A DNA stretch of 62,522 nucleotides from Edwardsiella hoshinae NBRC 105699 = ATCC 33379 (GTDB lineage Bacteria > Pseudomonadota > Gammaproteobacteria > Enterobacterales > Enterobacteriaceae): the NCBI RefSeq assembly GCF_000474215.1, contig NZ_BAUC01000036.1, positions 1-62,522 of the forward strand, in the 5' to 3' direction. Positions 39,691 through 49,667 of this stretch are shown here, in pieces (position 1 is the first letter of the stretch; each line of letters opens with the position of its first letter). The translations under genes were made by a program, and so were the position numbers. The notes beneath the pieces were generated by a model. That model was given only the letters and a program-made list of their open reading frames with translations, was not told the DNA's origin and made no database searches.

Positions 39691-39806
39691 AATGCAGGAT
39701 CGGAGATAATCAATACACGTGGGCGCACGTTCCGGCGCTGACAAAGATACCGTCGACGCGCCGAATCAGGTATAGTCGCCCGGTCGATGAAAGGATGGAT
39801 TGCCGA

Positions 39807-40346
39807 ATGAAGCAACTGTTAGATTTTTTACCCCTGGTGGTATTTTTCGTCTGTTACAAACTGTATGACATTTATGTCGCCTCTGGCGCGCTAATCGCGG
39901 CAACCGCCGCCACCTTGGTGTTGACCTGGCTGAAGTATCGCCGGGTAGAGAAGATGACGCTGATCACCTTTATCATGGTCGCCATCTTCGGCACCCTGAC
40001 ACTGGTCTTCCATAACGATCTGTTTATCAAATGGAAGGTCACCGTAATTTATACCCTTTTCGCCTTGGCACTGCTGGTCAGCCAACTGGTACTGAAGAAG
40101 CCGCTGATCCAGCGCATGCTGGGGAAAGAGCTGCAATTACCCGATAGCGTCTGGTCGCGACTGAATACGGCCTGGGCGCTGTTCTTTCTGGCCTGCGGCT
40201 TGGCGAATATCTATGTCGCCTTCTGGTTGCCCCAGAGTGTTTGGGTCGATTTTAAAGTCTTTGGCCTAACGATCCTGACGTTGCTGTTTACCCTGCTGAG
40301 TGGTATTTACATCTACCGACACATGGCGGAAGAGCAGAAAAATTAA
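39807..40346 (+). CDS. yciB: Inner-membrane septation-related protein YciB (IspZ)
   Basis: A 179-residue protein, the same length as E. coli YciB. Five or so hydrophobic helices start [25 protein letters not shown]; other blocks are [17 protein letters not shown] and [21 protein letters not shown]. YciB interacts with cell-elongation and division proteins and affects envelope synthesis in E. coli; its homologue is needed for intercellular spread in Shigella (IspZ). AAAGGATGG upstream. Followed by yciA after 78 bases. Confidence 0.95.
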   Translation: MKQLLDFLPLVVFFVCYKLYDIYVASGALIAATAATLVLTWLKYRRVEKMTLITFIMVAIFGTLTLVFHNDLFIKWKVTVIYTLFALALLVSQLVLKKPLIQRMLGKELQLPDSVWSRLNTAWALFFLACGLANIYVAFWLPQSVWVDFKVFGLTILTLLFTLLSGIYIYRHMAEEQKN

Positions 40347-40424
40347 ATAAATACGATGAGTGGGCGCCGGCCCAAGCGGTCGGCGTGAGTTTGGGCATTG
40401 ATACTGTAAAGACTGACAACAACT

Positions 40425-40853
40425 ATGAGCGAAAAACTTCGTTTACCGGCAGGTGAGCTTGTTCTGCGTACCTTGGCGATGCCAGCCGACACCAACGCTA
40501 ACGGGGACATCTTCGGCGGTTGGATCATGTCACAAATGGATATTGGCGGCGCAATCCTAGCCAAAGAGATCGCCGAAGGGCGTGTCGTAACGGTGGCGGT
40601 CAACGCCATCACCTTCCTAAAACCGGTGGCGGTAGGCGATGTGGTCTGCTGTTACGCACGCTGCATCCGTACCGGGCGCAGTTCCATTACCGTCAATATT
40701 GAGGTCTGGGTGAAGAAGGTCGCCTCTGAACCCATCGGCCAGCGCGAATGCGTTACCGAGGCGGTATTTACCTATGTTGCGGTCAACGATGACAACAAGT
40801 CGCGAGCCTTACCGAGCGGCAAGGCTAACTTTCGCCACGGGATGCATGAATAA
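40425..40853 (+). CDS. yciA: Acyl-CoA thioesterase YciA
   Basis: A 142-residue hotdog-fold thioesterase. The acidic catalytic motif NANGDIFGGWIMSQMD and the CoA-contact region VTVAVNAITFLKPVAVGD match E. coli YciA (132 residues). It hydrolyses a broad range of acyl-CoAs and may balance membrane fatty-acid or CoA pools. The C-terminal end is about ten residues longer. The ATG at 40425 has only a weak ribosome site. Usual neighbours yciB and tonB. Confidence 0.94.
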   Translation: MSEKLRLPAGELVLRTLAMPADTNANGDIFGGWIMSQMDIGGAILAKEIAEGRVVTVAVNAITFLKPVAVGDVVCCYARCIRTGRSSITVNIEVWVKKVASEPIGQRECVTEAVFTYVAVNDDNKSRALPSGKANFRHGMHE

Positions 40854-40899
40854 TCCCCGCCCCACCGACAGGGCTGGCTGACCAGCCGGCCCACTGCAT

Positions 40900-41826
40900 T
40901 TATTCTACCGTGCTGCGCCCATCGATACGGAAATAGACCGTCACCCTCACATCGTGACCAGGGCGGCCCGGTTGGTAGCGCCAGCGGCGTACGGCACGCT
41001 TCACTTCCCGCTCAAACACGCCCGCCGGATCGGCGCTCACGATGCGCACATTATCGACCCGCCCGCTGTCATCGACATCAAAGCTGACCTTAACTCGCCC
41101 TTCGATATGCAGCGCCAATGCTCGGACCGGATAATCCGGCTCCCGACGGCTGACGGCCTGCGGCCCGCCAGCGCTATGGCGATTCGCCGCCGCCCCCGAC
41201 CCGCCGTCGCCACGAGCCGATGACGGTATGGCTGGGCTCGCCTGTGCCGTTGCCGCTGCCACGGACGATGGCGTAGCGCTATCCGCGGCTTCGCTCGACG
41301 CATGACGCGCCGCCACGACTTGGCGCGACTTGTGCGTCCGCGGCGCCGTCTGGCTGCGCGTCGGTGTCGGTGCTTGCTCAACGGTGGACGGCCGCGCGGC
41401 GCGCGGCACGAGCGCCTGGCGCTTGGCTTGTTCGGCTCGCTGCGCTGGCTGTGGTGGGCTGTGCACAGCCTTCGCCTCCGCACGCGCCACCGGTGAAGGC
41501 GCGACCGACTTGCTCCGCGTCTCCGGCGGCGCTTTCTGCGCTGGTGCCGGAGGCATGGCCGGCGCTGGTGGTCGGGCGACAGAGGCTGGCGCCGACGGCG
41601 TTGCAGAGGCGGTCGCGCCTCCCCCCACCGTGGCAAACATCGCCGGGTTGACCATGATCGCGTTGATCTGCCCGAGGCGGCTCACCGGCAGTGGACGCAC
41701 CTCATGATAGGAGGCATAAAGCAGCGCGGCGATCAGCGAAGAGTGCAGCGCTAGCGACAGCGCCATCGGCCATGAAAGCCGACGCACCAGAAAAAAATGC
41801 TGCAAGATAGATTTATCAGCCGACAA
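40900..41826 (-). CDS. tonB: Energy-transducing protein TonB
   Basis: Up to 308 residues. An N-terminal helix carries the conserved Ser24/His28 pair (SLALHSSL) that couples to ExbB-ExbD. A long Ala/Pro/Arg/Ser-rich periplasmic linker follows, without the EP/KP repeats of E. coli TonB. The C-terminal domain has YPVRALALHIEGRVKVSFDVD and FEREVKRAVRRWRYQPG. It powers outer-membrane siderophore and vitamin B12 receptors. There is no in-frame ATG near the start: candidates are TTG 41826 (used here), TTG 41805 (better match to other TonBs) and GTG 41787. A Fur box lies upstream. Confidence 0.93.
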   Translation of the reverse strand: MSADKSILQHFFLVRRLSWPMALSLALHSSLIAALLYASYHEVRPLPVSRLGQINAIMVNPAMFATVGGGATASATPSAPASVARPPAPAMPPAPAQKAPPETRSKSVAPSPVARAEAKAVHSPPQPAQRAEQAKRQALVPRAARPSTVEQAPTPTRSQTAPRTHKSRQVVAARHASSEAADSATPSSVAAATAQASPAIPSSARGDGGSGAAANRHSAGGPQAVSRREPDYPVRALALHIEGRVKVSFDVDDSGRVDNVRIVSADPAGVFEREVKRAVRRWRYQPGRPGHDVRVTVYFRIDGRSTVE

Positions 41827-41871
41827 AATGTGGATAACTCAATGGGTAAATGGACATGGCGTATAGACATT

Positions 41872-41901
41872 AGTTTAAATGCAAATGACAATCATATTCA
41901 A
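41872..41901 (-). promoter_or_regulatory. tonB promoter
   Basis: On the minus strand TTGAAT (41896-41901) and TAAACT (41872-41877) with an 18-base spacer. The Fur box falls within it. Confidence 0.6.
41881..41899. promoter_or_regulatory. Fur box at tonB
   Basis: GCAAATGACAATCATATTC matches 14 of 19 bases of the Fur consensus. It overlaps the tonB promoter, so iron-bound Fur would repress tonB; yciI, divergent, lies 150 bases away. Confidence 0.75.
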
Positions 41902-42049
41902 CTACGAGCTGAGCGGAGAGAAAAAACTGTGCGATGGCACGGATTATCCACGTCGAGCGCGGCAGGAATATTGCCCCCCCTGCACCGATACCTTAACCTG
42001 TGCCTTAGCGGCCCCGCGATTCGCCGAACCCCATGATAAGGAGATGAGT

Positions 42050-42346
42050 ATGTTGTACCTGATTTATGCCCAGGATGCACCCGACACACAAGCGCAACGT
42101 CTGGCGGCCCGCCCTGCCCATCTGGCCAGGCTCCAGACCCTGCGCGATCAAGGCCGCCTATTAACGGCAGGCCCCTTGCCCGCCATCGATAGCAACGATC
42201 CCGGCGCAGCCGGCTTCACCGGTTCGGCGGTGATTGCCGAGTTTGCCTCGCTGACCGAGGCGCAGGCGTGGGCAGGGAACGATCCCTATGTCGCCGCCGG
42301 TGTCTACCGCCAAGTCAGTGTCACCCCTTACAAGCAGGTCTTCTGA
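42050..42346 (+). CDS. yciI: YCII-family protein YciI
   Basis: A 98-residue ferredoxin-like-fold protein, the same length as E. coli YciI. The text [48 protein letters not shown] and DPYVAAGVY is near-identical to the family. Members resemble chlorophenol-degradation enzymes (a His/Asp pair is conserved), but the E. coli function is unknown. AAGGAG precedes the ATG at 42050. Followed by a strong terminator. Confidence 0.95.
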   Translation: MLYLIYAQDAPDTQAQRLAARPAHLARLQTLRDQGRLLTAGPLPAIDSNDPGAAGFTGSAVIAEFASLTEAQAWAGNDPYVAAGVYRQVSVTPYKQVF

Positions 42347-42370
42347 CGCGACCCACCGGACGACGGCGCG

Positions 42371-42398
42371 AAAAAAGCCCGCATAAAGCGGGCTTTTC
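42371..42398 (+). terminator. Rho-independent terminator after yciI
   Basis: Stem GCCCGC/GCGGGC with loop ATAAA, flanked by AAAAAA and TTTT. Confidence 0.88.
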
Positions 42399-42935
42399 CT
42401 TACCTCAGAGAAACGCACTTAGCCGTGGCTACATGAAGATTTCATTAAAATGCTAAATGCGTTTTTCTGTCACATTGCTGTGATGCCGGGCAGTCTACCC
42501 TGATTCCTCAGCCGCCGCAATATCATGATAATTAGGATAAATGCATTCGCTGCTTTTATTCTCACTCCCACACGCTGCCGTCACCTTCCCCCATCCCAGC
42601 GACATGGACGCCACCACCGCCAGCTAGCGAATAACCATCGCGTACAGCGACCCCCTTAGGCCAGCGACACATCAGCGCAGCCTGGCAACAATGCGTGCGT
42701 AACGCCTCCCCCCAGTCCCACACTCAACCGAGCAACATGAGCGGCGCCGCGCACGGGCAATGGCGCAACGCCTCCTGGCGCACATCGGAAGGCGAGTCAC
42801 TCCTCGCGATGACACGCTAGATCTCACACGCCGACTCTGGCAGGATGAAGAGGATTAGCCGGATCCCGCACTATTTATACTGTTTTCATCCGTATCGCCT
42901 ATCGCAATACCCACGTCCTCAAGGAGAGTATGAAT
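42399..42935. other. Intergenic region yciI-dps
   Basis: 537 bases. The first ~150 are A/T-rich, the rest GC-rich. A short frame at 42760-42858 (32 codons, Arg-rich, ending WQDEED) reads open but has no family match by eye. Presumably holds the dps-like promoter. No repeat or RNA gene recognised. Confidence 0.4.
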
Positions 42936-43427
42936 ATGGCAAACAACAAACAGCTGACGAAAACCGCCATCGGTCTCGATCCTCAACAATCCAACCAATT
43001 AGCCACGGCCCTGAACACGTTGCTGGCCAACTATCAGATCCTGTATATGAACGTACGCGGCTATCACTGGAACATCAGCGGCCCGCAATTCTTCGCGTTG
43101 CATGTCAAGTTTGAGGAGACCTACAACGATCTGTTGTTGAAAGTCGATGAACTGGCCGAACGCATCCTGACCCTGGGGGAGCAGCCGCATCATGCCTTCA
43201 GCGACTATTTGAAGATCGCCACCATCAAAGAGGATGTCGCGGTCTGTGACGATCGCGGCACGCTGCACGGACTGCTCTCCGGTTACGCCTTACTGCTCGA
43301 ACAACAACGCGCAATCCTACAACTGGCCACCGAGGCTGGCGATGAGGGGACGGTCGCGTTGATGAGCGACTATATTAAGCAGCAGGAAAAACAGGTGTGG
43401 ATGTTGAACGCCTATCTCGGCCAATAA
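42936..43427 (+). CDS. Dps-family ferritin-like DNA-protection protein
   Basis: A 163-residue ferritin-fold protein of the Dps/MrgA type. Ferroxidase-site residues sit in YHWNISGPQFFALHVKFEETYNDLLLKVDELAERI, split between neighbouring subunits of the dodecamer. It oxidises Fe(II) with peroxide and stores the iron; some members also bind DNA, though the N-terminus here is short. It differs from E. coli Dps and is closer to MrgA-like proteins. The ATG at 42936 lies nine bases after AAGGAG; an ATG at 42930 is too close. Confidence 0.88.
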   Translation: MANNKQLTKTAIGLDPQQSNQLATALNTLLANYQILYMNVRGYHWNISGPQFFALHVKFEETYNDLLLKVDELAERILTLGEQPHHAFSDYLKIATIKEDVAVCDDRGTLHGLLSGYALLLEQQRAILQLATEAGDEGTVALMSDYIKQQEKQVWMLNAYLGQ

Positions 43428-43432
43428 TGACG

Positions 43433-43464
43433 TCAGCCCCGCGGAAGCGGGGCTGAGCGTTTAC
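43433..43464 (+). terminator. Hairpin terminator after the dps-like gene
   Basis: Perfect 10-bp stem TCAGCCCCGC/GCGGGGCTGA with a GGAA tetraloop, followed by GCGTTTACC. Strong stem, short T content. Confidence 0.65.
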
Positions 43465-43845
43465 CACTCATAGGCAACGGAATAGAGCAAGGAACGATGA
43501 TGCTGAATTCTGTGTAAACGGCGAATGCAATAGATATGGCGATTACGGCGTGATTGGCCTTCCAACCAATGGCTGCGGCGCCGATGGATCTGGCGCAGCA
43601 TCCGCCAACGCCCTACTTCATTTCGACTGTGTCGCATACTTCCTCCAGATAGCTGCGTTGCGATTATACCCCCCTAGGAAGACAAACCAAGTCCCGACGC
43701 CACCACACCACAAAAAAGCCGGGGAGTACACGTTCTCGCCTTGTTTCTCCCCCCTCGCTATATATTTAGCCGCTAAAGGTTTCTTCTTTCTATATCTGTG
43801 CGTACACTCTCAATTGATCGATTTGTGTAAGGACATTCTGCGATT
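43465..43845. other. Intergenic region before clsA
   Basis: About 380 bases. A 99-codon open frame (43550-43849) has low-complexity, non-protein-like composition and no ribosome site; I do not call it. Contains the clsA promoter. Confidence 0.4.
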
Positions 43846-45306
43846 ATGAGCACTTTTTATACAGTAATCAGTTGGCTGGCGATCTTCGGCTACTGGTTGC
43901 TCATCGCCAGCGTCACATTACGGATTTTAATGAAGCGCCGTGCGGTCCCCTCCGCAATGGCCTGGCTGCTGATTATTTATATTCTGCCGTTGGTGGGGAT
44001 CATCGCCTACCTCTCCTTTGGTGAGCTGCATCTCGGCAAGCGGCGCGCCGAACGGGCGCGCGCCATGTGGCCCTCTACGGCCCGTTGGCTGGCCGACTTA
44101 CGCAACTGTCGCAGCATCTTCGCCACCCATAACAGCGAGGTGGCGGCTCCCTTGTTCCAACTGTGCGAACGCCGCCAAGGGATCGCCGGGGTCAAAGGCA
44201 ACCAGTTACAGTTGCTCACCTCTAGCGATGAGACCCTCAAGGCGCTGATCCGGGACATCGAGCTAGCGCATAATAGCATCGAAATGGTGTTCTATATCTG
44301 GCAACCGGGAGGACTGGCCGACCAGGTGGCGGAAGCCTTGATGGCCGCGGCGCGGCGCGGTGTTCATTGCCGCCTGATGCTTGATTCGGCCGGCAGCGTG
44401 GCCTTCTTCCGCAGTCCCTATCCGGCGATGATGCGTGAGGCAGGTATCGAGGTGGTCGAGGCGCTACAAGTCAATCTGCTGCGTGTCTTCCTACGCCGCA
44501 TGGATCTGCGTCAACACCGCAAGGTGGTATTGGTCGATAACTTCATCGCCTACACCGGCAGCATGAACCTGGTCGATCCGCGCTATTTCAAGCAGGATGC
44601 CGGCGTCGGACAATGGGTCGATGTCATGGCGCGCATGGAAGGGCCGGTCGCGACGACCATGGGGATCTACTATGCCTTTGACTGGGAGATGGAGACCGGT
44701 AAACGCCTCCTGCCACCGGAGCCGACCTGTAGTATCCTGCCGTTCGAGAAAGAATCCGGTCATACCATCCAGGTGATCGCCTCTGGCCCCGGTTTCCCCG
44801 AGGAGCTAATCCACCAATCACTATTGACCGCCGTCTACTCCGCCCGCCAGCAGTTGGTGATGACGACGCCCTACTTCGTCCCTAGCGACGATCTGCTGCA
44901 CGCCATCTGTACCGCCGCACAACGTGGGGTGGATGTTTCCATCATCGTACCGAAGAAAAACGACTCAATGATGGTCGGTTGGGCTAGCCGCGCCTTCTTC
45001 ACTGAGATGTTGGCCGCCGGCGTCAAGATCTACCAGTTCGAAGGCGGCCTGCTGCACACCAAGAGCGTACTGGTCGATGGTCAACTGAGCCTGGTCGGTA
45101 CCGTTAATCTGGATATGCGCAGCCTATGGCTTAATTTTGAGATTACCCTGGTGATCGACGATGATGGGTTCGGCAGCGATCTGGCTTGCGTGCAAGATGA
45201 CTACATCGCACGCTCAACCCTGCTGGATCCGCTGACCTGGCTAAAGCGCCCGCTGTGGCAACGCATGGTCGAGCGGCTATTCTACTTTTTCAGTCCCCTG
45301 CTGTAA
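43846..45306 (+). CDS. clsA: Cardiolipin synthase A ClsA
   Basis: A 486-residue phospholipase-D-family enzyme, the same length as E. coli ClsA. Two N-terminal membrane helices lie at about 4-25 and 38-58. Two HKD motifs are intact: [18 protein letters not shown] and [20 protein letters not shown]. It condenses two phosphatidylglycerols to cardiolipin and glycerol at the inner membrane. TAAGGA lies upstream of the ATG. yciU follows after 45 bases, as in E. coli. Confidence 0.97.
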   Translation: MSTFYTVISWLAIFGYWLLIASVTLRILMKRRAVPSAMAWLLIIYILPLVGIIAYLSFGELHLGKRRAERARAMWPSTARWLADLRNCRSIFATHNSEVAAPLFQLCERRQGIAGVKGNQLQLLTSSDETLKALIRDIELAHNSIEMVFYIWQPGGLADQVAEALMAAARRGVHCRLMLDSAGSVAFFRSPYPAMMREAGIEVVEALQVNLLRVFLRRMDLRQHRKVVLVDNFIAYTGSMNLVDPRYFKQDAGVGQWVDVMARMEGPVATTMGIYYAFDWEMETGKRLLPPEPTCSILPFEKESGHTIQVIASGPGFPEELIHQSLLTAVYSARQQLVMTTPYFVPSDDLLHAICTAAQRGVDVSIIVPKKNDSMMVGWASRAFFTEMLAAGVKIYQFEGGLLHTKSVLVDGQLSLVGTVNLDMRSLWLNFEITLVIDDDGFGSDLACVQDDYIARSTLLDPLTWLKRPLWQRMVERLFYFFSPLL

Positions 45307-45351
45307 GATGCAGGGTATTTAACCGGGCTACGGCCCTCGTGAGATAGTAAC

Positions 45352-45684
45352 ATGATGGACTTAAACAACCGCCTGAGCGAAGAAGAGACCTTGGATCAGG
45401 CCTACGACATTTTCCTGGAGCTGGCGGCGGACAACCTGGATCCGGCCGATGTGCTGCTGTTCAATCTCCAGTTTGAGCAGCGCGGCGCTGCCGAGTTGTT
45501 CGACCCAGCGGAGGATTGGCAGGAGCACGTCGACTTCGACCTCAATCCCGATTTCTTCGCCGAAGTGGTCATTGGCCTCACCAACGGCGATGGCGAAAAC
45601 GATACTATCGACGATGTCTTCGCCCGCGTCCTGATCTGCCGCGAGAAAGATCACAAGCTGTGCCACATTCTGTGGAAGGAATAA
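45352..45684 (+). CDS. yciU: DNA-mimic-type acidic protein YciU (DUF440)
   Basis: A 110-residue strongly acidic protein of the HI1450/YciU family. It matches E. coli YciU over [40 protein letters not shown] and [10 protein letters not shown]. Family structures suggest a double-stranded DNA mimic that may bind HU-like proteins; this is not proven for YciU. Two adjacent ATGs start the frame. A bidirectional terminator follows. Confidence 0.94.
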   Translation: MMDLNNRLSEEETLDQAYDIFLELAADNLDPADVLLFNLQFEQRGAAELFDPAEDWQEHVDFDLNPDFFAEVVIGLTNGDGENDTIDDVFARVLICREKDHKLCHILWKE

Positions 45685-45703
45685 ACCCACCAGCGCGCAC
45701 CCT

Positions 45704-45735
45704 GAAAAAAAACCGCCAATTTCGGCGGTTTTTTA
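45704..45735. terminator. Bidirectional terminator between yciU and oppF
   Basis: Stem AACCGCC/GGCGGTT with a six-base loop, flanked by eight As and six Ts, so it works for both convergent transcripts. Confidence 0.9.
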
Positions 45736-45764
45736 TTACGCGACGCAAAGACAATGCCGAGCGC

Positions 45765-46769
45765 TTACAACGGATCGACCTTCAGACAGGAGACGGCATG
45801 GCGGAAGCTCCCCTCCAGCAAAGGCCGTGTCTCGGCACACTCCGGGCCAGCTAACGGGCAGCGGGTACGGAACACGCACCCGGTGGGCGGATCGATCGGT
45901 GACGGCAGCTCCCCCTCCAACAATTGGATACGCTTATTGCGCTCCTTATCGGGGTCCGGCACTGGCACCGCCGACATCAACGCCTTGGTGTAGGGGTGCT
46001 GCGGATTGTGGTATACCTCGTCATAGGTTCCCAGCTCTACCGCATGCCCCAAATACATCACCAACACCCGATCGGAGATGTGTTTCACCACCGCCAAATC
46101 ATGGGCGATGAAAATCAGTGATAATCCCATCTCACGCTGCAACTCCTGTAGCAAGTTGACTACCTGCGCCTGAATTGACACATCCAGCGCCGATACCGGC
46201 TCATCACAGATGATCAACTTTGGCTCCAGGATCAAGGCGCGCGCGATGCCGATGCGCTGACATTGCCCCCCGGAGAACTCGTGCGGGTAACGGTTGATCA
46301 GGTTAGGCAACAGGCCGACACGCATCATCATCGCCTTGACACGATCTCGTACCTCCGTACGCCCCATCTCGGGATGGTAGGTACGCAACGGTTCGGCAAT
46401 GATCTCGCCAATGGTCATCCGTGGATTCAACGAAGCCAATGGGTCCTGAAAGATCATCTGAATATCGCGACGCACTTCACGCCACTGCGCCTCGTTCATC
46501 CCCAGCAGATCACGCCCCAACCAGCTGACATTGCCGGAGGTTGCCTTCACTAGCCCAATCAACGCGCGGGCGAAAGTTGACTTACCGCAGCCCGACTCCC
46601 CCACCACCCCCAGGGTCTCGCCTTGATACAGCCGCAGCGTCACCCCATCTACCGCCTTAAGGCGCTTGGGCGGCTGCCAGAACCAAGCCCGGCTGTCACG
46701 AATGTCGAAATGCACACGCAGATCGGCCACCTCCAACAAGACCTTCTTATCGTTTAGCTGCCCACTCAT
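45765..46769 (-). CDS. oppF: Oligopeptide ABC transporter ATPase OppF
   Basis: A 334-residue ABC ATPase. Walker [10 protein letters not shown], signature [10 protein letters not shown], Walker [13 protein letters not shown] and the H-loop IAHDLAVV are intact. The C-terminal oligopeptide-type extension has [14 protein letters not shown], a cysteine cluster found in Opp/Dpp ATPases. It drives peptide import with OppD. Its ATG overlaps the oppD stop by four bases. Last gene of oppABCDF. Confidence 0.97.
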   Translation of the reverse strand: MSGQLNDKKVLLEVADLRVHFDIRDSRAWFWQPPKRLKAVDGVTLRLYQGETLGVVGESGCGKSTFARALIGLVKATSGNVSWLGRDLLGMNEAQWREVRRDIQMIFQDPLASLNPRMTIGEIIAEPLRTYHPEMGRTEVRDRVKAMMMRVGLLPNLINRYPHEFSGGQCQRIGIARALILEPKLIICDEPVSALDVSIQAQVVNLLQELQREMGLSLIFIAHDLAVVKHISDRVLVMYLGHAVELGTYDEVYHNPQHPYTKALMSAVPVPDPDKERNKRIQLLEGELPSPIDPPTGCVFRTRCPLAGPECAETRPLLEGSFRHAVSCLKVDPL

Positions 46770-47737
46770 GCCAATTCCTCCACCGTTCTAAAGCAGGCGC
46801 GCAAGCGCCCGTCGCCAAAGGCCGCCAACGGCGGCGTAGCCTCACAGCCGGCATCGGCGTAAGGACAGCGCGGTTGGAATGGACAGCCTGCCGGCAGATG
46901 CAGCAGGTTGGGCGGATTACCGGGAATAGTCAACAGCGCCGCCTCTTCGCCATCCAAGCGCGGCACCGCGTTCAACAGGCCGATGGAGTAAGGATGAGAC
47001 GGATGGTAGAACACATCGCGAGCCTGGCCGTACTCCATGGTGCGCCCGGCGTACATGACCAGTACCTTATCGCAGATACCGGCCACCACGCCCAAATCGT
47101 GAGTAATCATAATGATGGCGGTGTTGAACTCCCGCTTCAGTTCATTGAGTAGCGTCATGATCTGCGCCTGCACCGTCACATCTAACGCGGTGGTCGGCTC
47201 GTCGGCGATCAATAGGCGCGGGCGACACAGCAGCGCCATGGCGACCATCACTCGCTGCCGCATCCCGCCAGAAAATTCATGAGGGAACATGCGCATGCGT
47301 TTACGCGCCTCCGGCATCTTCACTGCATCCAGCATGCGTACCGATTCGTCGAACGCCTGCGCCTTGCTCATCCCCTTGTGCAGCATCAGCACCTCCATCA
47401 GCTGCTCCCCCACCCGCATATAGGGATTGAGTGAGGTCATCGGGTCTTGGAAGATCATGGCGATCTGCTCGGCGCGCAACCGATTGAGCGCCGACTCCGG
47501 CAGATTGAGGATCTCACGCCCGTCGAAACGGGCCGAACCGCTGATGCGCCCGTTGGCCGCCAGCAGCCCCATCAGGGCAAAGGCAGTCTGCGACTTACCG
47601 GAGCCGGACTCGCCGACGATCCCCAAGGTTTCGCCGGCCGCCAGGGTAAAGTTAAGATCGTTGACCGCCGTAACATCACCGTCCGGCGTAGCAAAGGTCA
47701 CGCGAAGATCACGGACATCGAGCAAACAGGACTTCAT
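46766..47737 (-). CDS. oppD: Oligopeptide ABC transporter ATPase OppD
   Basis: A 323-residue ABC ATPase paired with OppF. Walker [10 protein letters not shown], signature FSGGMRQRV, Walker [14 protein letters not shown]-loop ITHDLGVV, and the C-terminal [12 protein letters not shown] cluster. E. coli OppD is about 14 residues longer at the N-terminus; here the ATG at 47737, preceded by AAGGAG, is clearly the start. Thirteen bases separate it from oppC. Confidence 0.97.
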   Translation of the reverse strand: MKSCLLDVRDLRVTFATPDGDVTAVNDLNFTLAAGETLGIVGESGSGKSQTAFALMGLLAANGRISGSARFDGREILNLPESALNRLRAEQIAMIFQDPMTSLNPYMRVGEQLMEVLMLHKGMSKAQAFDESVRMLDAVKMPEARKRMRMFPHEFSGGMRQRVMVAMALLCRPRLLIADEPTTALDVTVQAQIMTLLNELKREFNTAIIMITHDLGVVAGICDKVLVMYAGRTMEYGQARDVFYHPSHPYSIGLLNAVPRLDGEEAALLTIPGNPPNLLHLPAGCPFQPRCPYADAGCEATPPLAAFGDGRLRACFRTVEELA

Positions 47738-47750
47738 CTGTGCACGCTCC

Positions 47751-48659
47751 TTAGCGGTCTTTCGGATCGAGGGCGTCACGCAGCCCATCGCCGATAAAGT
47801 TAAAACAGAATAGGGTGATCACCAGGAACGAGGCCGGAAAGATCAATAGCCAGGGAGAGACCTCCATCGAATTAGCGCCGTCACTCAGCAACGCGCCCCA
47901 ACTGCTGAGCGGCTCCTGTGTTCCCAGACCGAGGAAACTTAAGAACGATTCGAACAGGATCATGCCGGGAACCAGCAACGAGGCGTAGACCACCACCACC
48001 CCCAATACGTTAGGCACCACGTGACGCAAGATGATACGCCCGGTACTGACCCCACCAACCTGCGCCGCCTCGATAAACTCCTTACGTTTCAGGCTCAAGG
48101 TCTGACCGCGCACGATACGCGCCATATCCAACCAAGAGACCATGCCGATAGCGATGAAGATCAGTAGGATGTTTTGGCCAAAAAAGGTGACCAGCAGGAT
48201 AACGAAAAACATAAAGGGGAAAGAGTTAAGGATCTCCAGCAAACGCATCATCACCGAATCCACCTTCCCGCCCAAGTAGCCGGAGAGCGCGCCGTACAGC
48301 GTGCCGACCACCACCGCCACCAACGCGGCGGCGACGCCGACCATCAGCGAAATGCGCCCGCCGATGGCGACGCGCACCAGTAAATCACGCCCCGAGGAGT
48401 CGGTGCCGAAATAGTGCCCCCCCTCCCATGCCGGCGCGGAGGACATCATGTTCCAGTCGGTGTCATCATAGGCAAAAGATGACAGCATCGGCGCCAGTAT
48501 GACGAACAACGCGATCAGGGTTAAGACAAAGAGGCTGATCAGCGCCGCCCGATTATGCATAAAACGGCGACGGGCATCCTGCCATAGGCTGCGCCCCTCG
48601 ACATCCAACTGCTCACTGAAACGCTCGACCGCGGCGGCGTTACTCTTATTGACTCGCAT
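47751..48659 (-). CDS. oppC: Oligopeptide ABC transporter permease OppC
   Basis: A 302-residue inner-membrane permease, the same length as E. coli OppC. A cytoplasmic N-terminal stretch precedes the first helix ([16 protein letters not shown]). The EAA loop is near [20 protein letters not shown], and [19 protein letters not shown] is typical of the family. It forms the peptide channel with OppB. Twelve bases separate it from oppB. Confidence 0.97.
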   Translation of the reverse strand: MRVNKSNAAAVERFSEQLDVEGRSLWQDARRRFMHNRAALISLFVLTLIALFVILAPMLSSFAYDDTDWNMMSSAPAWEGGHYFGTDSSGRDLLVRVAIGGRISLMVGVAAALVAVVVGTLYGALSGYLGGKVDSVMMRLLEILNSFPFMFFVILLVTFFGQNILLIFIAIGMVSWLDMARIVRGQTLSLKRKEFIEAAQVGGVSTGRIILRHVVPNVLGVVVVYASLLVPGMILFESFLSFLGLGTQEPLSSWGALLSDGANSMEVSPWLLIFPASFLVITLFCFNFIGDGLRDALDPKDR

Positions 48660-48671
48660 AAACGCCTCCTG

Positions 48672-49592
48672 TTAATAGCGGATCTTGGGATCGATTACGG
48701 CATACAGCACGTCAACGATGGCATTAAACAGAATGGTCAGCGTACCGACCAGGATGGTCAGGCTGAGCACCAGTGAATAGTCACGATTCAACGCCCCATT
48801 GACAAACAATTGGCCGATCCCCGGCAGGCCGTAGATAGTCTCGATCACCATCGAACCGGTGATAATACCGACGAAAGCGGGCCCCATGTAGGAGAGCACC
48901 GGCAACAGCGCCGGACGCAGCGCGTGACGCCACACGATGCGCCGCATCGGTAGCCCCTTGGCGCGTGCGGTACGGATGAAGTTCGAGTGCAATACCTCGA
49001 TCATCGAGCCACGGGTGATACGCGCGATGCCGGCGATATACGACAGCGACAAGGCCACCATCGGCAACAGCATGTATTTCAGTGCCCCGCCGTTCCAACC
49101 GCCGCCAGGCAGCCAATGCAACGAGATGGCGAAGATCAACACCAGTAATGGCGCCACCACGAAACTGGGGATCACCACGCCGGTCATGGCAAAGGTCATC
49201 ACCAAATAGTCCCAGCGTGAATTCTGCTTCAAGGCGGCGATGACACCGGCCGAAATCCCAAACACCAGCGCCATCACAAAGGCGGCCAGCCCCAACTTGG
49301 CAGAGACCGGAAAAGAAGCGGCGAGCAGATCGTTAACCGAATAATCCTTATATTTGAACGATGGCCCAAAGTCTCCCTTGGAGAGTTGCAACAAATAGTG
49401 GCCGTACTGCTTCCACATGGGATCGTTGAGATGATACTTAGCCTCAATGTTGGCCATCACCTCAGGCGGCAGCGTGCGCTCCCCGGTGAACGGGCTGCCC
49501 GGTGCTAAACGCATCATAAAGAAAGAGATGGTCACCAGGATGAACAGTGTCGGTATCGCTTCCAAGAAGCGACGAAATATGAATTTTAGCAT
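48672..49592 (-). CDS. oppB: Oligopeptide ABC transporter permease OppB
   Basis: A 306-residue permease, the same length as E. coli OppB. It begins MLKFIFRRFLEAIPTLF, has about six helices, and the EAA loop NFIRTARAKGLPMRRIVWRH. The last residues are AVIDPKIRY. It is the second gene of the operon, 75 bases after oppA, across two GC hairpins that probably lower its expression relative to the binding protein. The ribosome site is weak (AGGG). Confidence 0.97.
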   Translation of the reverse strand: MLKFIFRRFLEAIPTLFILVTISFFMMRLAPGSPFTGERTLPPEVMANIEAKYHLNDPMWKQYGHYLLQLSKGDFGPSFKYKDYSVNDLLAASFPVSAKLGLAAFVMALVFGISAGVIAALKQNSRWDYLVMTFAMTGVVIPSFVVAPLLVLIFAISLHWLPGGGWNGGALKYMLLPMVALSLSYIAGIARITRGSMIEVLHSNFIRTARAKGLPMRRIVWRHALRPALLPVLSYMGPAFVGIITGSMVIETIYGLPGIGQLFVNGALNRDYSLVLSLTILVGTLTILFNAIVDVLYAVIDPKIRY

Positions 49593-49609
49593 GGCCCAAA
49601 CCCTGTACG

Positions 49610-49660
49610 CCGGCCGCAATGGCCGGTGGTCGTCTACCCGGCGGCCGGTCACCCGGCCGC
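49610..49660 (-). promoter_or_regulatory. Double hairpin in the oppA-oppB intergenic region
   Basis: Two perfect GC stems: GCGGCCGG/CCGGCCGC (49641-49660, four-base loop) and CCGGCC/GGCCGG (49610-49626, five-base loop). Likely 3' protection of oppA mRNA and partial block to read-through. Confidence 0.65.
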
Positions 49661-49667
49661 ACAGTTA

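Noticed and set aside
43550-43849. 99-codon frame before clsA
   Set aside because: No ribosome site, mixed low-complexity composition, and it overlaps the clsA start; region is better explained as promoter and leader.
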